Source: an uncultured Thiotrichaceae bacterium
Lineage (GTDB): Bacteria > Pseudomonadota > Gammaproteobacteria > Thiotrichales > Thiotrichaceae
Direction: 5' to 3'
Length of the DNA stretch: 64,000 bases
NCBI GenBank assembly: GCA_937925855.1
Contig: CALAMO010000028.1
Span: forward strand, 1-64,000
A program made the position numbers and the translations under genes. Below are positions 37,208 to 47,009 of the stretch, piece after piece; position 1 is the stretch's first letter; each line of letters starts with the position of its first letter. The notes under the pieces are model-generated. The model had not been told where the DNA came from, did not search any database, and saw nothing but the letters and a program-made list of their open reading frames with translations.

Positions 37208-38698
37208 ATGACTTCTCTCAGCATACGCAGCAAGCTTTTTCTAGCCATTTTCTTCACCTGTGCACTTGTTGTCACCACTGCTGCCGCGCTGTTTCACTAC
37301 CGCATCCAGCAGGCTTTCACCGACTACATCCGCACGCTGGACATGACTATCGTAGAAAATTCAGTTGGCGTGCTAGAAGCCTATTACGCCCGCCACCAAA
37401 GCTGGGACGGCCTGCAACAACGCTCGGCATGGCGCGACTTATTGCGCGCTACCAATCGCCAGATTCGACAAGGCTTAGCGCCGCAGCCTACACCGGCGAG
37501 GATGCGACTGCAGCCGGGTGGCCGACAGGCAGGACGCCGCATTCTTGGCAGAATGGTCTTATTAGATCAGGATAAGCGCCACCTTCAGGGGCGGCGGCAT
37601 AAGCGCCTGCCTACCTTACTCAAGCCACTCAGCTACCAACAGCAGGTGGTGGGCTATCTCGGCATGCACCAGCGCCGCACCTTTAATGATGACAGTGAAG
37701 ATACCCGTTTCATTGACGCCCAACGCAAGACCTTATTCAGCGTCGCCCTGTTCACGCTGCTGATTAGCGCCCTCATTGCCTGGTTGCTCGCCAGACAGCT
37801 GGTCAAACCGATCCAATCCTTGCGTCGCAGCAGCCATGAACTGGCATTGGGTAACCACGCGACCCGCATTCAGGTGCGCAGCAATGATGAGCTTGGCCTG
37901 CTGAGCCAGGACTTTAATCAGCTGGCTGCCAGCCTACAACAGCACGAGCAAGCCCGGCAGCAGTGGATTATGGATATTGCGCACGAGCTACGCACACCGC
38001 TATCCGTCATGCGCGGCGAAATTGAGGCGATTCAAGACGGGATTAATCCGCCCGACCCCGACAATATCCAGTCACTGCACCAGGAAACGCTGCATCTACA
38101 GCGACTGGTCGACGACCTTTATCTGCTCTCCATGTCAGATGATGGCTCACTCAGTTACCGCAAAACGCCTTTAGACCTGAAGGCACTGCTGGAAGAGACA
38201 CTGCTCCAGTTTGAGCTAAACCTGCGCGAGCATAAGCTGCGTTTGCAGAAAACTATTACCCAACAGCCGCTACTGTTTAACGGTGATCGCCAGCGTCTAC
38301 AACAGCTACTGCAAAACCTACTTAAAAATAGCCTGCGTTATACCGATACACCGGGGGTGTTACACATTAGCCTACAACATGTCACTGATACGAACACACC
38401 ACAGCCACAGCCACAGCCACAGCCACAGCCACAGCCACAGCCACAGCCACAGCCACAGCAGGCGATTGTGCTCGAAATCGCTGATTCTGCACCCGGCGTG
38501 CCAGATGAGGCGCTGCCGCGCTTATTTGACCGTCTGTATCGGGTGGATAGCTCACGCAACCGGGCAGCCGGAGGTGCAGGTATTGGGCTGAGCATCTGTT
38601 ATAATATCGTGCAAGCACACGGTGGTACCCTGCAGGCCAGACATTCACACTATGGTGGCCTAGCGATTACCATCACCTTCCCAGGTGACCTAGGATAA
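37208..38698 (+). CDS. BaeS-like sensor histidine kinase with an internal Pro-Gln repeat
   Basis: 496 residues. Two membrane helices (about 10-29 and 175-195) enclose a periplasmic sensor part; then HAMP, the phosphoacceptor H259 in IAHELRTPLSV, N box LQNLLKNSLRYTD, G1 IADSAPGVP, F box LFDRLYRVD and G2 GGAGIGLSI. The domain order is that of BaeS. Residues 398-417 are (Pro-Gln)10, placed between two strands of the ATPase domain after the N box, where kinases normally have a short turn. Its regulator is encoded 10 bp downstream. The catalytic motifs are intact, so the protein is probably active despite the insert. Confidence 0.9.
   Translation: MTSLSIRSKLFLAIFFTCALVVTTAAALFHYRIQQAFTDYIRTLDMTIVENSVGVLEAYYARHQSWDGLQQRSAWRDLLRATNRQIRQGLAPQPTPARMRLQPGGRQAGRRILGRMVLLDQDKRHLQGRRHKRLPTLLKPLSYQQQVVGYLGMHQRRTFNDDSEDTRFIDAQRKTLFSVALFTLLISALIAWLLARQLVKPIQSLRRSSHELALGNHATRIQVRSNDELGLLSQDFNQLAASLQQHEQARQQWIMDIAHELRTPLSVMRGEIEAIQDGINPPDPDNIQSLHQETLHLQRLVDDLYLLSMSDDGSLSYRKTPLDLKALLEETLLQFELNLREHKLRLQKTITQQPLLFNGDRQRLQQLLQNLLKNSLRYTDTPGVLHISLQHVTDTNTPQPQPQPQPQPQPQPQPQPQQAIVLEIADSAPGVPDEALPRLFDRLYRVDSSRNRAAGGAGIGLSICYNIVQAHGGTLQARHSHYGGLAITITFPGDLG
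38399..38458 (+). repeat. Hexanucleotide microsatellite (CCACAG)10
   Basis: Ten exact copies within the kinase ATPase domain, encoding (Pro-Gln)10 in frame. Confidence 0.98.
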
Positions 38699-38708
38699 AC
38701 GGGATAAA

Positions 38709-39395
38709 ATGAGCCTGATCCTGATTGTTGAAGACGAGCCTAAGATTGCCGAGCTCTTGCAGAAATACCTGCAAAATGCAGATTACCAAACGGCCCATCT
38801 CGCCCGCGGCGATGAGGTCGCACCCTGGCTCGCCACCCAGCAACCCGACCTGATTCTGCTTGATCTCATGCTACCGGGGAAAGATGGTCTTGAAGTGTGT
38901 AAAGACATCCGTATGCACTCGCGTATACCGGTCATCATGCTAACGGCACGGGTCGAAGAAATTGATCGCCTGTTAGGCCTGGAGCTGGGGGCCGATGATT
39001 ATATCTGCAAACCCTTTAGCCCCAGAGAGATGGTGGCCAGAGTTAAAGCCGTACTGCGCCGGTTTGAGCAGCTACCCGACGAGAACCCGCTGGCAAAAAC
39101 TAGCCCACCCCATGGCCTCACGCTGGACCGAAATCGCCTGCGCGTTAGTATTGACGCGCAGGATGTCAGCCTGACCCGCGTCGAATTTGATTTGCTGGAT
39201 GCACTGCATGCTCAGCCGGGCCGCATTTTTAGTCGCCAACAGCTGATGGAGCGCGTCTACCCCGACAACCGCATTGTCAGTGACCGCACGATCGACAGCC
39301 ACATTAAAAAACTGCGTAAGAAAATCCACCTGCTCGCACCGCAGCAGGAGCTAATTCACTCCGTTTATTCCGTTGGGTATAAATTTGAGGCGTAA
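38709..39395 (+). CDS. OmpR/BaeR-type response regulator
   Basis: 228 residues. The receiver has the acidic pair in IVEDEPKI, phospho-acceptor Asp in LLDLMLPGKDG, the Thr in MLTAR and Lys in CKPFSP. A winged-helix DNA-binding domain follows, with RVEFDLLDAL and TIDSHIKKLRKKI. It pairs with the kinase upstream. A Spy-like gene follows, a known BaeR target in E. coli; that regulatory link here is inference. Confidence 0.95.
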   Translation: MSLILIVEDEPKIAELLQKYLQNADYQTAHLARGDEVAPWLATQQPDLILLDLMLPGKDGLEVCKDIRMHSRIPVIMLTARVEEIDRLLGLELGADDYICKPFSPREMVARVKAVLRRFEQLPDENPLAKTSPPHGLTLDRNRLRVSIDAQDVSLTRVEFDLLDALHAQPGRIFSRQQLMERVYPDNRIVSDRTIDSHIKKLRKKIHLLAPQQELIHSVYSVGYKFEA

Positions 39396-39573
39396 CAGCC
39401 AACCCTTAGCAGCAACCGCCACCCATCCGCAACATTCCCTATTGTTTACACATTTCGCGCACAGTTACTGCTCATTAAAGCATTAGGCTTATACCCACTG
39501 ACAGCACACAGCGAACGCCAAACAATTTTGCCTAGCTGCCTGAAGGTATCACAAAAAACAAGGAGACAACATC

Positions 39574-40059
39574 ATGAATAAACCGCTACATACTACGCTG
39601 AAAAAGACACTCTTCACCCTCATTATGCTAGGTGCCTGTAGCGTCGGCAGCGTCAGCGCTAACGACACTACCGTACAGTCCCGTGTTGACCAGATTAAAA
39701 GTGAATTTAATTTGGATGAGCAACAGGCCAAGCGTATCGCCATGATTCTAAATCAGGCCGGAATGAGCAAAGAAGAGAAGCGCAGCGCCCGGATGGAAAA
39801 ACGCCTACAGCGGCGCGTCGAGCATATGACTCGCGCACTGCAATTAAACGACACTCAGGCAGCGCAGGTCAAAGCCATTCTGAACCAGCAAGGCGCACAA
39901 ATGCGTGCCATGCGCACCCAGAGCCAGGCTGATATTACCGCACTACTCACGCCAGAGCAGGCGACCCAGTTCGCCCAAATGAGTGAGCGGCATCAAGGCC
40001 GCAAGGGCCGACATGGCAAACGCCATGGTAAGCGAGGCAATAAGTGCACGGCGGATTAA
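39574..40059 (+). CDS. Spy/CpxP-like periplasmic protein
   Basis: 161 residues. A signal peptide ends near SVSA-ND. The mature part is helical and carries the LTPEQ motif typical of Spy/CpxP (ALLTPEQATQFAQM), with a second, weaker copy near NLDEQQAK. The C-terminus is very basic, rich in Gly, Lys, Arg and His. Spy is a periplasmic chaperone. It is preceded by AAGGAG and followed by a terminator. Its place behind a BaeSR-like pair fits an envelope-stress response. Confidence 0.85.
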   Translation: MNKPLHTTLKKTLFTLIMLGACSVGSVSANDTTVQSRVDQIKSEFNLDEQQAKRIAMILNQAGMSKEEKRSARMEKRLQRRVEHMTRALQLNDTQAAQVKAILNQQGAQMRAMRTQSQADITALLTPEQATQFAQMSERHQGRKGRHGKRHGKRGNKCTAD

Positions 40060-40108
40060 AACACCGCCCACGGCCCTGCCACCACACCCTATAACTTCAC
40101 CTCGTTAT

Positions 40109-40137
40109 TACCGGGTCAGATGGCCCGGTTTTTTTTC
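40109..40137 (+). terminator. Rho-independent terminator after the Spy-like gene
   Basis: ACCGGG pairs with CCCGGT across an 8-nt loop, followed by a run of T. Confidence 0.88.
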
Positions 40138-40231
40138 GCCTGTTGATGCTACAAGGGCAAGCGGCGTAAAGTACAGCATAATCACTCCCATCAGCCGCTG
40201 GTTTAGCGGCCTCTGGAGGGTTACTTGCGTG

Positions 40232-41395
40232 TCAGGCCAAAGAATAACCACGCAGGCGACCCGCGAACTGCTCCAGCGCCGCAATCCCGGTCTGCTCGGC
40301 ATTACTGATCCATTCCTGTACGGCAACTAGTTTGGCTTCCTGTGTCGCTGCCCGGCTTTCCCACAGCGCATGCAAACGCTGCTGATACTGATAAACCGTT
40401 TCCAGCACCTGATTTTCTTGAAGAATTTGCTGTAGATTAGCGCGGCCCGCAGTGTCCAGCACCTGACTGCTATTCAATAAGCGCTGGGCCAGCCGAGAGG
40501 TTTTGCGGCATGGATTAGCCGAATGGCACAGCTCGGCTTTAACCACCGGCGTCGTCACCTGATGGGCAAAATTAGACAGCACCTGAATCCGATTACCGAA
40601 GACGGTGCGCATCGTTTCTAAATCCACAACCCGCTTGGCTTTATTAACCTTAATCCGTGGTGCCAGCTGTAATACGCGGGCCTGACCCAGCCGCTCCAGT
40701 AAGCGAATGTACATCCAGCCAATATCAAACTCATACCATTGATTCGAGAAGCGGGCAGAAATAGCAAAAGCATGATGATTATTATGCAGCTCTTCGCCGC
40801 CAATCAAAATTCCCAGCGGCGAGATGTTCGTCGAAGCATCTGGCGTACTCCAATTACGGTAGCCCCAAAAATGGGCAAGGCCATTAATAACACCCGCCGC
40901 CCAGAATGGAATCCATACCATCTGCACCAACCACATGCATACCCCAGCCCAACCAAACAGCACTAGATTCAGCGCCAGCATCAGCAAAACACCATAGCTG
41001 GGATATTTGGAATACAGCGTGCGCTCCATCCAATCATCCGGGGTATTTTTGCCAAAACGTGCCAGCGTCTCTGCATTCAGCGCCTCGCGGCGATAGAGCA
41101 ACGCACCTTTCCACAGGACAGTATGAATCCCCTTAAACTGTGGGCTGTGCGGATCCTCCGCCGTCTCGCATTTCGCGTGATGCTTACGGTGAATCGCGAC
41201 CCATTCCCGCGTCACCATACCCGTCGTCAGCCAAAGCCAGAAACGGAAAAAATGAGCGGGAGCGGGAGCAAGCTGCACCGCCCGGTGCGCCTGAGCACGA
41301 TGCAAAAACACGGTCACGGCAACAATGGTGATATGGGTCAGCACTAGTGTAATAATAATCAGCTGCCACACCGCCAAATCGGGAAAAATCCCCAT
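40232..41395 (-). CDS. Acyl-CoA/acyl-lipid desaturase
   Basis: 387 residues. The three histidine boxes of membrane di-iron desaturases are HRAQAH, HRKHH and HNNHH, spaced as in delta-9 desaturases and set between four membrane helices. It introduces a double bond into fatty acyl chains, using oxygen. The ~120-residue C-terminal extension past the last box is helical and of unknown role. AGGAGG precedes the ATG. Confidence 0.9.
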   Translation of the reverse strand: MGIFPDLAVWQLIIITLVLTHITIVAVTVFLHRAQAHRAVQLAPAPAHFFRFWLWLTTGMVTREWVAIHRKHHAKCETAEDPHSPQFKGIHTVLWKGALLYRREALNAETLARFGKNTPDDWMERTLYSKYPSYGVLLMLALNLVLFGWAGVCMWLVQMVWIPFWAAGVINGLAHFWGYRNWSTPDASTNISPLGILIGGEELHNNHHAFAISARFSNQWYEFDIGWMYIRLLERLGQARVLQLAPRIKVNKAKRVVDLETMRTVFGNRIQVLSNFAHQVTTPVVKAELCHSANPCRKTSRLAQRLLNSSQVLDTAGRANLQQILQENQVLETVYQYQQRLHALWESRAATQEAKLVAVQEWISNAEQTGIAALEQFAGRLRGYSLA

Positions 41396-41769
41396 GAAAG
41401 CCTCCTAAGCAGTTTTTCGTAAATTATTGTGCACTCACTCTACTACACCTGACTAAAGGGGTATACCGCCTCCCCCCACAAAACCCGGCGCTGCATTACG
41501 CATCACTATCCCTTAAGGCAGATAAGATTAACAACTTTGCACAATCAGCCACCCGCGAACGGACGTTATCGCGCACTTACCCAACGGCTAAAACACGAAA
41601 ATCATGTTATTTTTTCTTGAATAAGACGCTAATTATTTCAATCAAGTCATTTACTACTAAAGGGTTATAGCCCCTCAATCCTATCCTGCTTAAGGTTGAA
41701 AGATCAGAGCATTGCCACTCACGGCGGAAAATGCAGGGCAATCTTTTACTAAAAATTCAGGTAGATGCC
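41396..41769. other. Divergent promoter region of desaturase and aminotransferase
   Basis: About 370 bases without a supported gene, AT-rich around 41590-41700. No terminator or clear operator was found. The aminotransferase frame is open from 41731. Confidence 0.4.
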
Positions 41770-42999
41770 ATGTTTGACACACTGGAAATTCCCAATACGT
41801 TAGCCGCCGGGCCAGGGCCAGGCAATACCGACCCACAGGTACTCGCCAGCTTCACACGCTGCGGCGTGGCCGATCATATGCAGGCTGATGTGCTGCGCGG
41901 TATGCGCGAAGCGAAATTTATGCTGCGTGAACTGTTCGGCACGCAAAACACCTACACGTTCGGGGTCGGCGGCACCGGTTGGAGCGGCATTGATTGTATG
42001 ATGAGCGCGGTGCTGCCCGGCGATAAGGTTGTGGCATTTGTCAACGGCACCTTCAGCGGCATCGACGATCTAGCGATTAGAATGCGCGCCTCTTCGCGCG
42101 CTGACCTCGCCGCCAGCCCGGATAATCCTAAGCCCGCAAACGTGATCACAATCAACGTTGCACACGGCGAGTCGGTCACTGGCGCTGTGATTGAGGCAGC
42201 CCTGGCGGAGCATCAGCCCAAATGGGCCATTATGACGCATTGGGAAACAGGCTCTGGTCGCATTAATGACATCGAGGGCTTCTCCCGCGCCTGTGAACAG
42301 CACGGCGTTATGGGATTAGTTGATGCGGTATCATCTCTCGGTGTCGCCGACTTCGCTATCGACGATTATCCCGGCGTGGCGGCCTGGGCCTCCTGCCCAC
42401 AAAAAGGCGTGCTCTGCCTGCCGCTAACCTACGCACCCGTCAGCTTCACTGCTCAGTATATCGCCTCTCTCAAGGCCAGTGGCTGCTACAGCTACGTACA
42501 CCACCCAATACTCGAAGCACGCCACTGGGGCATTATAGACGGCCAGGATAGCGATACAGCGGTGTACCACCGTACCCATTCCGGCTATGCCATAGCCGCC
42601 TTCCATGAGGCACTGCGTATTCTGCTGAACTACGGCCGCGCGCAGAAAGCGGCGGATTATTGCTTCTATGAATACGTGCTGCGTGAGGCAGTTGAGACCA
42701 TGGGCTGCAAAGTCACCTCTAATATGAGCAGCCTAGTGGTGCTTAATCTGCCCGCAGACTTTGCCGGACGTGAACAGGAGCTAGTAAAACGCTGCCGGGC
42801 TGAAGGCTTTGGTATTTGGCCCACGCTGTCCGCACCAGTACAGATAAGGATCGGCATTCTCAACCAACTAAATAACACGGCAATCACCGAGATCATCAGT
42901 CGGTTTGGTGATGCGCTAGAGGCAATGGGCGTACCACTGAATAAGGCCAAAGTGATGGCGCAGCTTGATCAGCGGCTAACGATTAAGATGGCGGCTTAA
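41770..42999 (+). CDS. Class V aminotransferase (serine/alanine-glyoxylate type)
   Basis: 409 residues from the ATG at 41770; an upstream ATG at 41731 adds 13 residues and cannot be ruled out. N-terminal LAAGPGPGNTDPQV and central GLVDAVSSLGV are family motifs; the PLP lysine is in CPQKGVLCLP, as in SQKG of serine-glyoxylate aminotransferases. It uses PLP to move an amino group between small substrates; whether serine, alanine or another donor is not clear. A LuxR-type regulator follows 36 bp downstream. Confidence 0.86.
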   Translation: MFDTLEIPNTLAAGPGPGNTDPQVLASFTRCGVADHMQADVLRGMREAKFMLRELFGTQNTYTFGVGGTGWSGIDCMMSAVLPGDKVVAFVNGTFSGIDDLAIRMRASSRADLAASPDNPKPANVITINVAHGESVTGAVIEAALAEHQPKWAIMTHWETGSGRINDIEGFSRACEQHGVMGLVDAVSSLGVADFAIDDYPGVAAWASCPQKGVLCLPLTYAPVSFTAQYIASLKASGCYSYVHHPILEARHWGIIDGQDSDTAVYHRTHSGYAIAAFHEALRILLNYGRAQKAADYCFYEYVLREAVETMGCKVTSNMSSLVVLNLPADFAGREQELVKRCRAEGFGIWPTLSAPVQIRIGILNQLNNTAITEIISRFGDALEAMGVPLNKAKVMAQLDQRLTIKMAA

Positions 43000-43035
43000 C
43001 GCACAATAACCACAATGCTACCGGCAGGTATCGCG

Positions 43036-43701
43036 ATGCACACCGACGTTCTATTAATTGATGGCAACCCAATTTTTCAGCACGGCCTGCAACAACTATT
43101 GCAGGCACATAACTGGACAGTTGCGACAGCGCATCATTCCGCTGCCGGCCTTAGGCTGGCCGCACAGCTAACGCCCCAAATCATTCTGCTCGACATTAAT
43201 ATCTCGGGTTCAAACGGCGGCGGGCTGGCTTTGTTAACCCAGCTGCTTGCACAACAGGTTGCTACAAAAATCGCCTTATTGGACTGGTATACTAACGATC
43301 GTCAATTAGACCGGCTGTTACAGGCCGGTGCACACGGCTACTTAGCGCGCCATATCCAGCCGGATGAACTATTAGCCGCTCTAAAGGACATACTGCGCGG
43401 CAAAGTGGTTGTTCCCCCTGAATTAGCCCCGCGCCTTAACCGTTTCCAACAGCAGCAATCAGAACCGCCAGGACAGAACACAGCGGCTGATTTAATCGCC
43501 ACGCTCACCCCACGCGAGTACGAAACGCTGACGTATTTAACCCAAGGCTTAAATAACAAACTCATTGCGCGCGAAATGGGGCTAACCGAAGGCACGGTAA
43601 AAATTCATGTCAAAGCGATTCTGAGCAAGCTTAAAGCGGAAACCCGCATTAATGCGGCGGTGATTGCACTGGAACAGGGCATTGGTGCTGATCTAGCGTG
43701 A
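43036..43701 (+). CDS. LuxR/NarL-family regulator with degenerate receiver
   Basis: 221 residues from the ATG at 43036 with AGG upstream; the ORF opens at 43015. The receiver keeps the phospho-site Asp in ILLDINISG, but the acidic pair reads IDGN, the Thr/Ser position reads Asp (LLDWYT) and the conserved Lys reads Arg in GYLARH. The C-terminal helix-turn-helix is intact: LTPREYETLTYLTQGLNNK, then EGTVKIHVKAILSKL. It probably binds DNA without normal phosphorylation control. No kinase gene is adjacent. Confidence 0.88.
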   Translation: MHTDVLLIDGNPIFQHGLQQLLQAHNWTVATAHHSAAGLRLAAQLTPQIILLDINISGSNGGGLALLTQLLAQQVATKIALLDWYTNDRQLDRLLQAGAHGYLARHIQPDELLAALKDILRGKVVVPPELAPRLNRFQQQQSEPPGQNTAADLIATLTPREYETLTYLTQGLNNKLIAREMGLTEGTVKIHVKAILSKLKAETRINAAVIALEQGIGADLA

Positions 43702-43714
43702 GGTACACAAAAGC

Positions 43715-44389
43715 CTAAACTTCACTCCACATTCGCAGCAAATTAGCATAGGTCATCCCCAGCCGCGCGGCCTCATCCGACTGCGGCAATTGCGCCATGA
43801 CACCGGTACGCGCCTGCGCCAGTTCCCAGAGTAAGGCGCGCTGATCCGCACGCTTCACTAGGCTCTGCGCCCAAGTCACCGCCGCCAACCTGACCCCGCT
43901 GCGCACCGGATTCACCTGATGCCATAAACCTGAGGCATAAACCAGCGCGTCTCCGGCCTCACCTTTAACCACCGTCTCGCCCAGCGGTGTCCGCAGCACC
44001 AGCTCACCCCCCTCATACGCCTCCGGCGCATTCAGAAACACCGTGGTCGATATATCACTGCGATAGCGACCGGCCATGGGGCCCATCACCGGATCATCAA
44101 CGTGAAAACCATAGCCCATGCCCGGCTGATAACGCACATAAAACGCGGTCGCCAGCTTCAAGGGGAGCGCAAACGCCTGATACTCAACATGCTGCAATAG
44201 GGCAGACATCACGATATTATCCAGCTGGCGACGCAGCGGATTATCAGCCGCCAGCTCCTCATTGTGCTTGACGGCTGCGGCTTCTTTCCCGGCAGACAAG
44301 CGGCCATCGACGAAGCTTGCGTCCGCCATTAAAGCCCGTACCTGCTGTATTTGCGGCGTGCTTAACACGCCTTTGAGATGAACAAACAT
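43715..44389 (-). CDS. PKHD-type Fe(II)/2-oxoglutarate dioxygenase (YbiX/PiuC)
   Basis: 224 residues from the ATG at 44389, with GGAGG upstream. The HxD...H triad is visible as HVDDPV and LWHQVNP, with the 2-oxoglutarate arginine in SGVRLAA. The N-terminus MFVHLKGVLS matches YbiX. In other bacteria the gene is often beside TonB-dependent siderophore receptors; none is seen here. The hydroxylated substrate is unknown. Confidence 0.92.
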   Translation of the reverse strand: MFVHLKGVLSTPQIQQVRALMADASFVDGRLSAGKEAAAVKHNEELAADNPLRRQLDNIVMSALLQHVEYQAFALPLKLATAFYVRYQPGMGYGFHVDDPVMGPMAGRYRSDISTTVFLNAPEAYEGGELVLRTPLGETVVKGEAGDALVYASGLWHQVNPVRSGVRLAAVTWAQSLVKRADQRALLWELAQARTGVMAQLPQSDEAARLGMTYANLLRMWSEV

Positions 44390-44435
44390 GGGTCTGACCT
44401 CCACACACCGTCAACCGATGACGGTGCGGTGGCGC

Positions 44436-44834
44436 TTACTCTGAATCTGAGGTGGGCTTCTCTTCCAGCCGTGGCGGCTGTGCAGCGCTCACCTCAACTT
44501 GCTCCGGCGCTGGTGCACCAAACCACTGTGCCATTTTGGCCCGAGCCTGCGCCACATGCTCATCTTTAATATGGCTTGCCACCGTCAGCACGGCACTCGA
44601 TAACGCCCCAAGATCATCAACGTAGCCGCCCGGCAGAAAATCTGGCACGGAATCAACGGGCACAATGAAATACAGCAACGAACCACCAATCACGGTTTTC
44701 GCCCAGCGCGGCGTGTCTGCGTCTTGCATGCAATAGTAAAGCTTAAGCGCCGTTTCCACCACCTCACGCCCGGCAACACGCGCGTACTGCTTAAGCTTTT
44801 CCCAGAAAGAAGGGTCGCTGTATTGCTTCGCCAT
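44436..44834 (-). CDS. DUF1232 (YkvA) family protein
   Basis: 132 residues. The DUF1232 core is the hydrophobic GGSLLYFIVPVDSVPDFLPG with the acidic VDDLGALSSAV. The N-terminus is basic and the C-terminal tail Pro/Glu-rich. Function unknown; the core may sit in or at the membrane. It lies 8 bp downstream of dapB and is probably the last gene of that unit. Confidence 0.82.
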   Translation of the reverse strand: MAKQYSDPSFWEKLKQYARVAGREVVETALKLYYCMQDADTPRWAKTVIGGSLLYFIVPVDSVPDFLPGGYVDDLGALSSAVLTVASHIKDEHVAQARAKMAQWFGAPAPEQVEVSAAQPPRLEEKPTSDSE

Positions 44835-44842
44835 GACGCTAA

Positions 44843-45652
<810 letters not shown>

Positions 45653-46807
45653 TTAATCCTTATCGCCAAACAAATCATGCTTAACATCATCAAAGAAGCC
45701 CTTCGCCTTATCCAGCCAGCCATGCTCACGCGGGCTATGACGCTTACCGCCCTCTTCCATAGAGGCATCCAGTTCTGTTAATAGTTCACGCTGGCGTGCT
45801 GTTAAATTAACCGGCGTCTCTAACACTACCGTACAAATCAAATCACCCACACTGGCGCTGCGCACTGATTTCACGCCTTTATTGCGCAGGCGAAATTTCT
45901 TACCGCTTTGTGTTTCAGCCGGGACTTTAAGCGTCACTTTGCCCTCTAGCGTCGGCACCTCAATTTCACCACCCAGCGTCGCCGTGGTAAAACGAATCGG
46001 CACATCGCAATACAGGTTGTCGCCATCACGGGTGAACAATTCATGCTCTTTAACGTGTACCTGTACATACAAATCGCCTGCCGGGCCACCGTTCAGGCCG
46101 ACTTCGCCTTCCCCGCCCAAGCGAATGCGATCACCGGTATCCACTCCCATTGGGATGCGTACTGATAGGGTTTTATGCTCTTCTACCCGGCCCTGACCCT
46201 GACATTCATCACAGGGGTCAGCAATGATTTTACCCTGACCATGGCACTGCGGGCAGGTCTGTTGCACCGAGAAAAAACCCTGTTGCAGACGTACCTGACC
46301 CTGACCACGACAGGTCTGGCAGGTGGTCGGGGAAGAGCCTTTCTTTGCACCGTTGCCGTTACAAGCGCCACAGCTCTGCATCGACGGCACGCGAATATCA
46401 ACTTCGGTACCGAACACGGCATCTTCCAGCGATAGCTCAAGATTATATTGCAGATCACTGCCGCGATAGGCGCGATTACCGCCACCGCGCCGCCCACCGG
46501 CACCCCCAAAGATATCGCCGAAAATATCTTCAAAAATGTCGCCAAAGCCCTGCCCTCCAGGGCCACCACCGCCTGCCGTCTTCTCAACGCCAGCATGGCC
46601 GAACTGGTCATAAGCCGCACGCTTATTAGCATCGCCCAGCACTTCGTAGGCTTCTTTGGCTTCCTTGAATTTAGCTTCTGCCGCTGCATCATCAGGATTA
46701 CGATCAGGATGGTGCTTCATCGCCAAACGCCGAAAGGACTTCTTCAGATCCGCCTCACTGGCGTTCTTCTCAACGCCCAAAACCTCGTAATAATCCCGTT
46801 TAGACAT
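45653..46807 (-). CDS. dnaJ: Chaperone protein DnaJ
   Basis: 384 residues. J domain with HPD ([10 protein letters not shown]), a Gly-rich stretch, four CxxCxGxG zinc repeats ([32 protein letters not shown]) and the C-terminal substrate domains. It stimulates DnaK ATP hydrolysis. A hairpin lies between dnaK and dnaJ. Confidence 0.98.
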   Translation of the reverse strand: MSKRDYYEVLGVEKNASEADLKKSFRRLAMKHHPDRNPDDAAAEAKFKEAKEAYEVLGDANKRAAYDQFGHAGVEKTAGGGGPGGQGFGDIFEDIFGDIFGGAGGRRGGGNRAYRGSDLQYNLELSLEDAVFGTEVDIRVPSMQSCGACNGNGAKKGSSPTTCQTCRGQGQVRLQQGFFSVQQTCPQCHGQGKIIADPCDECQGQGRVEEHKTLSVRIPMGVDTGDRIRLGGEGEVGLNGGPAGDLYVQVHVKEHELFTRDGDNLYCDVPIRFTTATLGGEIEVPTLEGKVTLKVPAETQSGKKFRLRNKGVKSVRSASVGDLICTVVLETPVNLTARQRELLTELDASMEEGGKRHSPREHGWLDKAKGFFDDVKHDLFGDKD

Positions 46808-46892
46808 AAATCACACTACCCAGATTGCTCGATAAAAGCAGCGCTGCACGCGCTGTAAATATGCTGACAGAACCTATCAGCAACAACACAAG

Positions 46893-46927
46893 CGGGCGCG
46901 ATAGACTGTTGAGATCTACCGCGCCCG
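46893..46927 (-). other. GC-rich hairpin between dnaK and dnaJ
   Basis: CGGGCGCG and CGCGCCCG, extended by GTAG/CTAT with one wobble, form a 12-bp stem with an 11-nt loop. There is no T tract. It may attenuate or stabilise the dnaK message, giving more DnaK than DnaJ. Confidence 0.65.
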
Positions 46928-47009
46928 TATTTAACGGCCCACTTTTACTAAGCTACCGTATCGGTTTACTGCGGGTATTAGACTCAAAAGCCGCCCTACC
47001 CGCTTAGGC

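Noticed and set aside
38338..38648. Minus-strand Cys-Gly and Ala-Val repeat ORFs across the kinase gene
   Set aside because: Shadow frames of the (CCACAG)10 tract inside a well-supported kinase.
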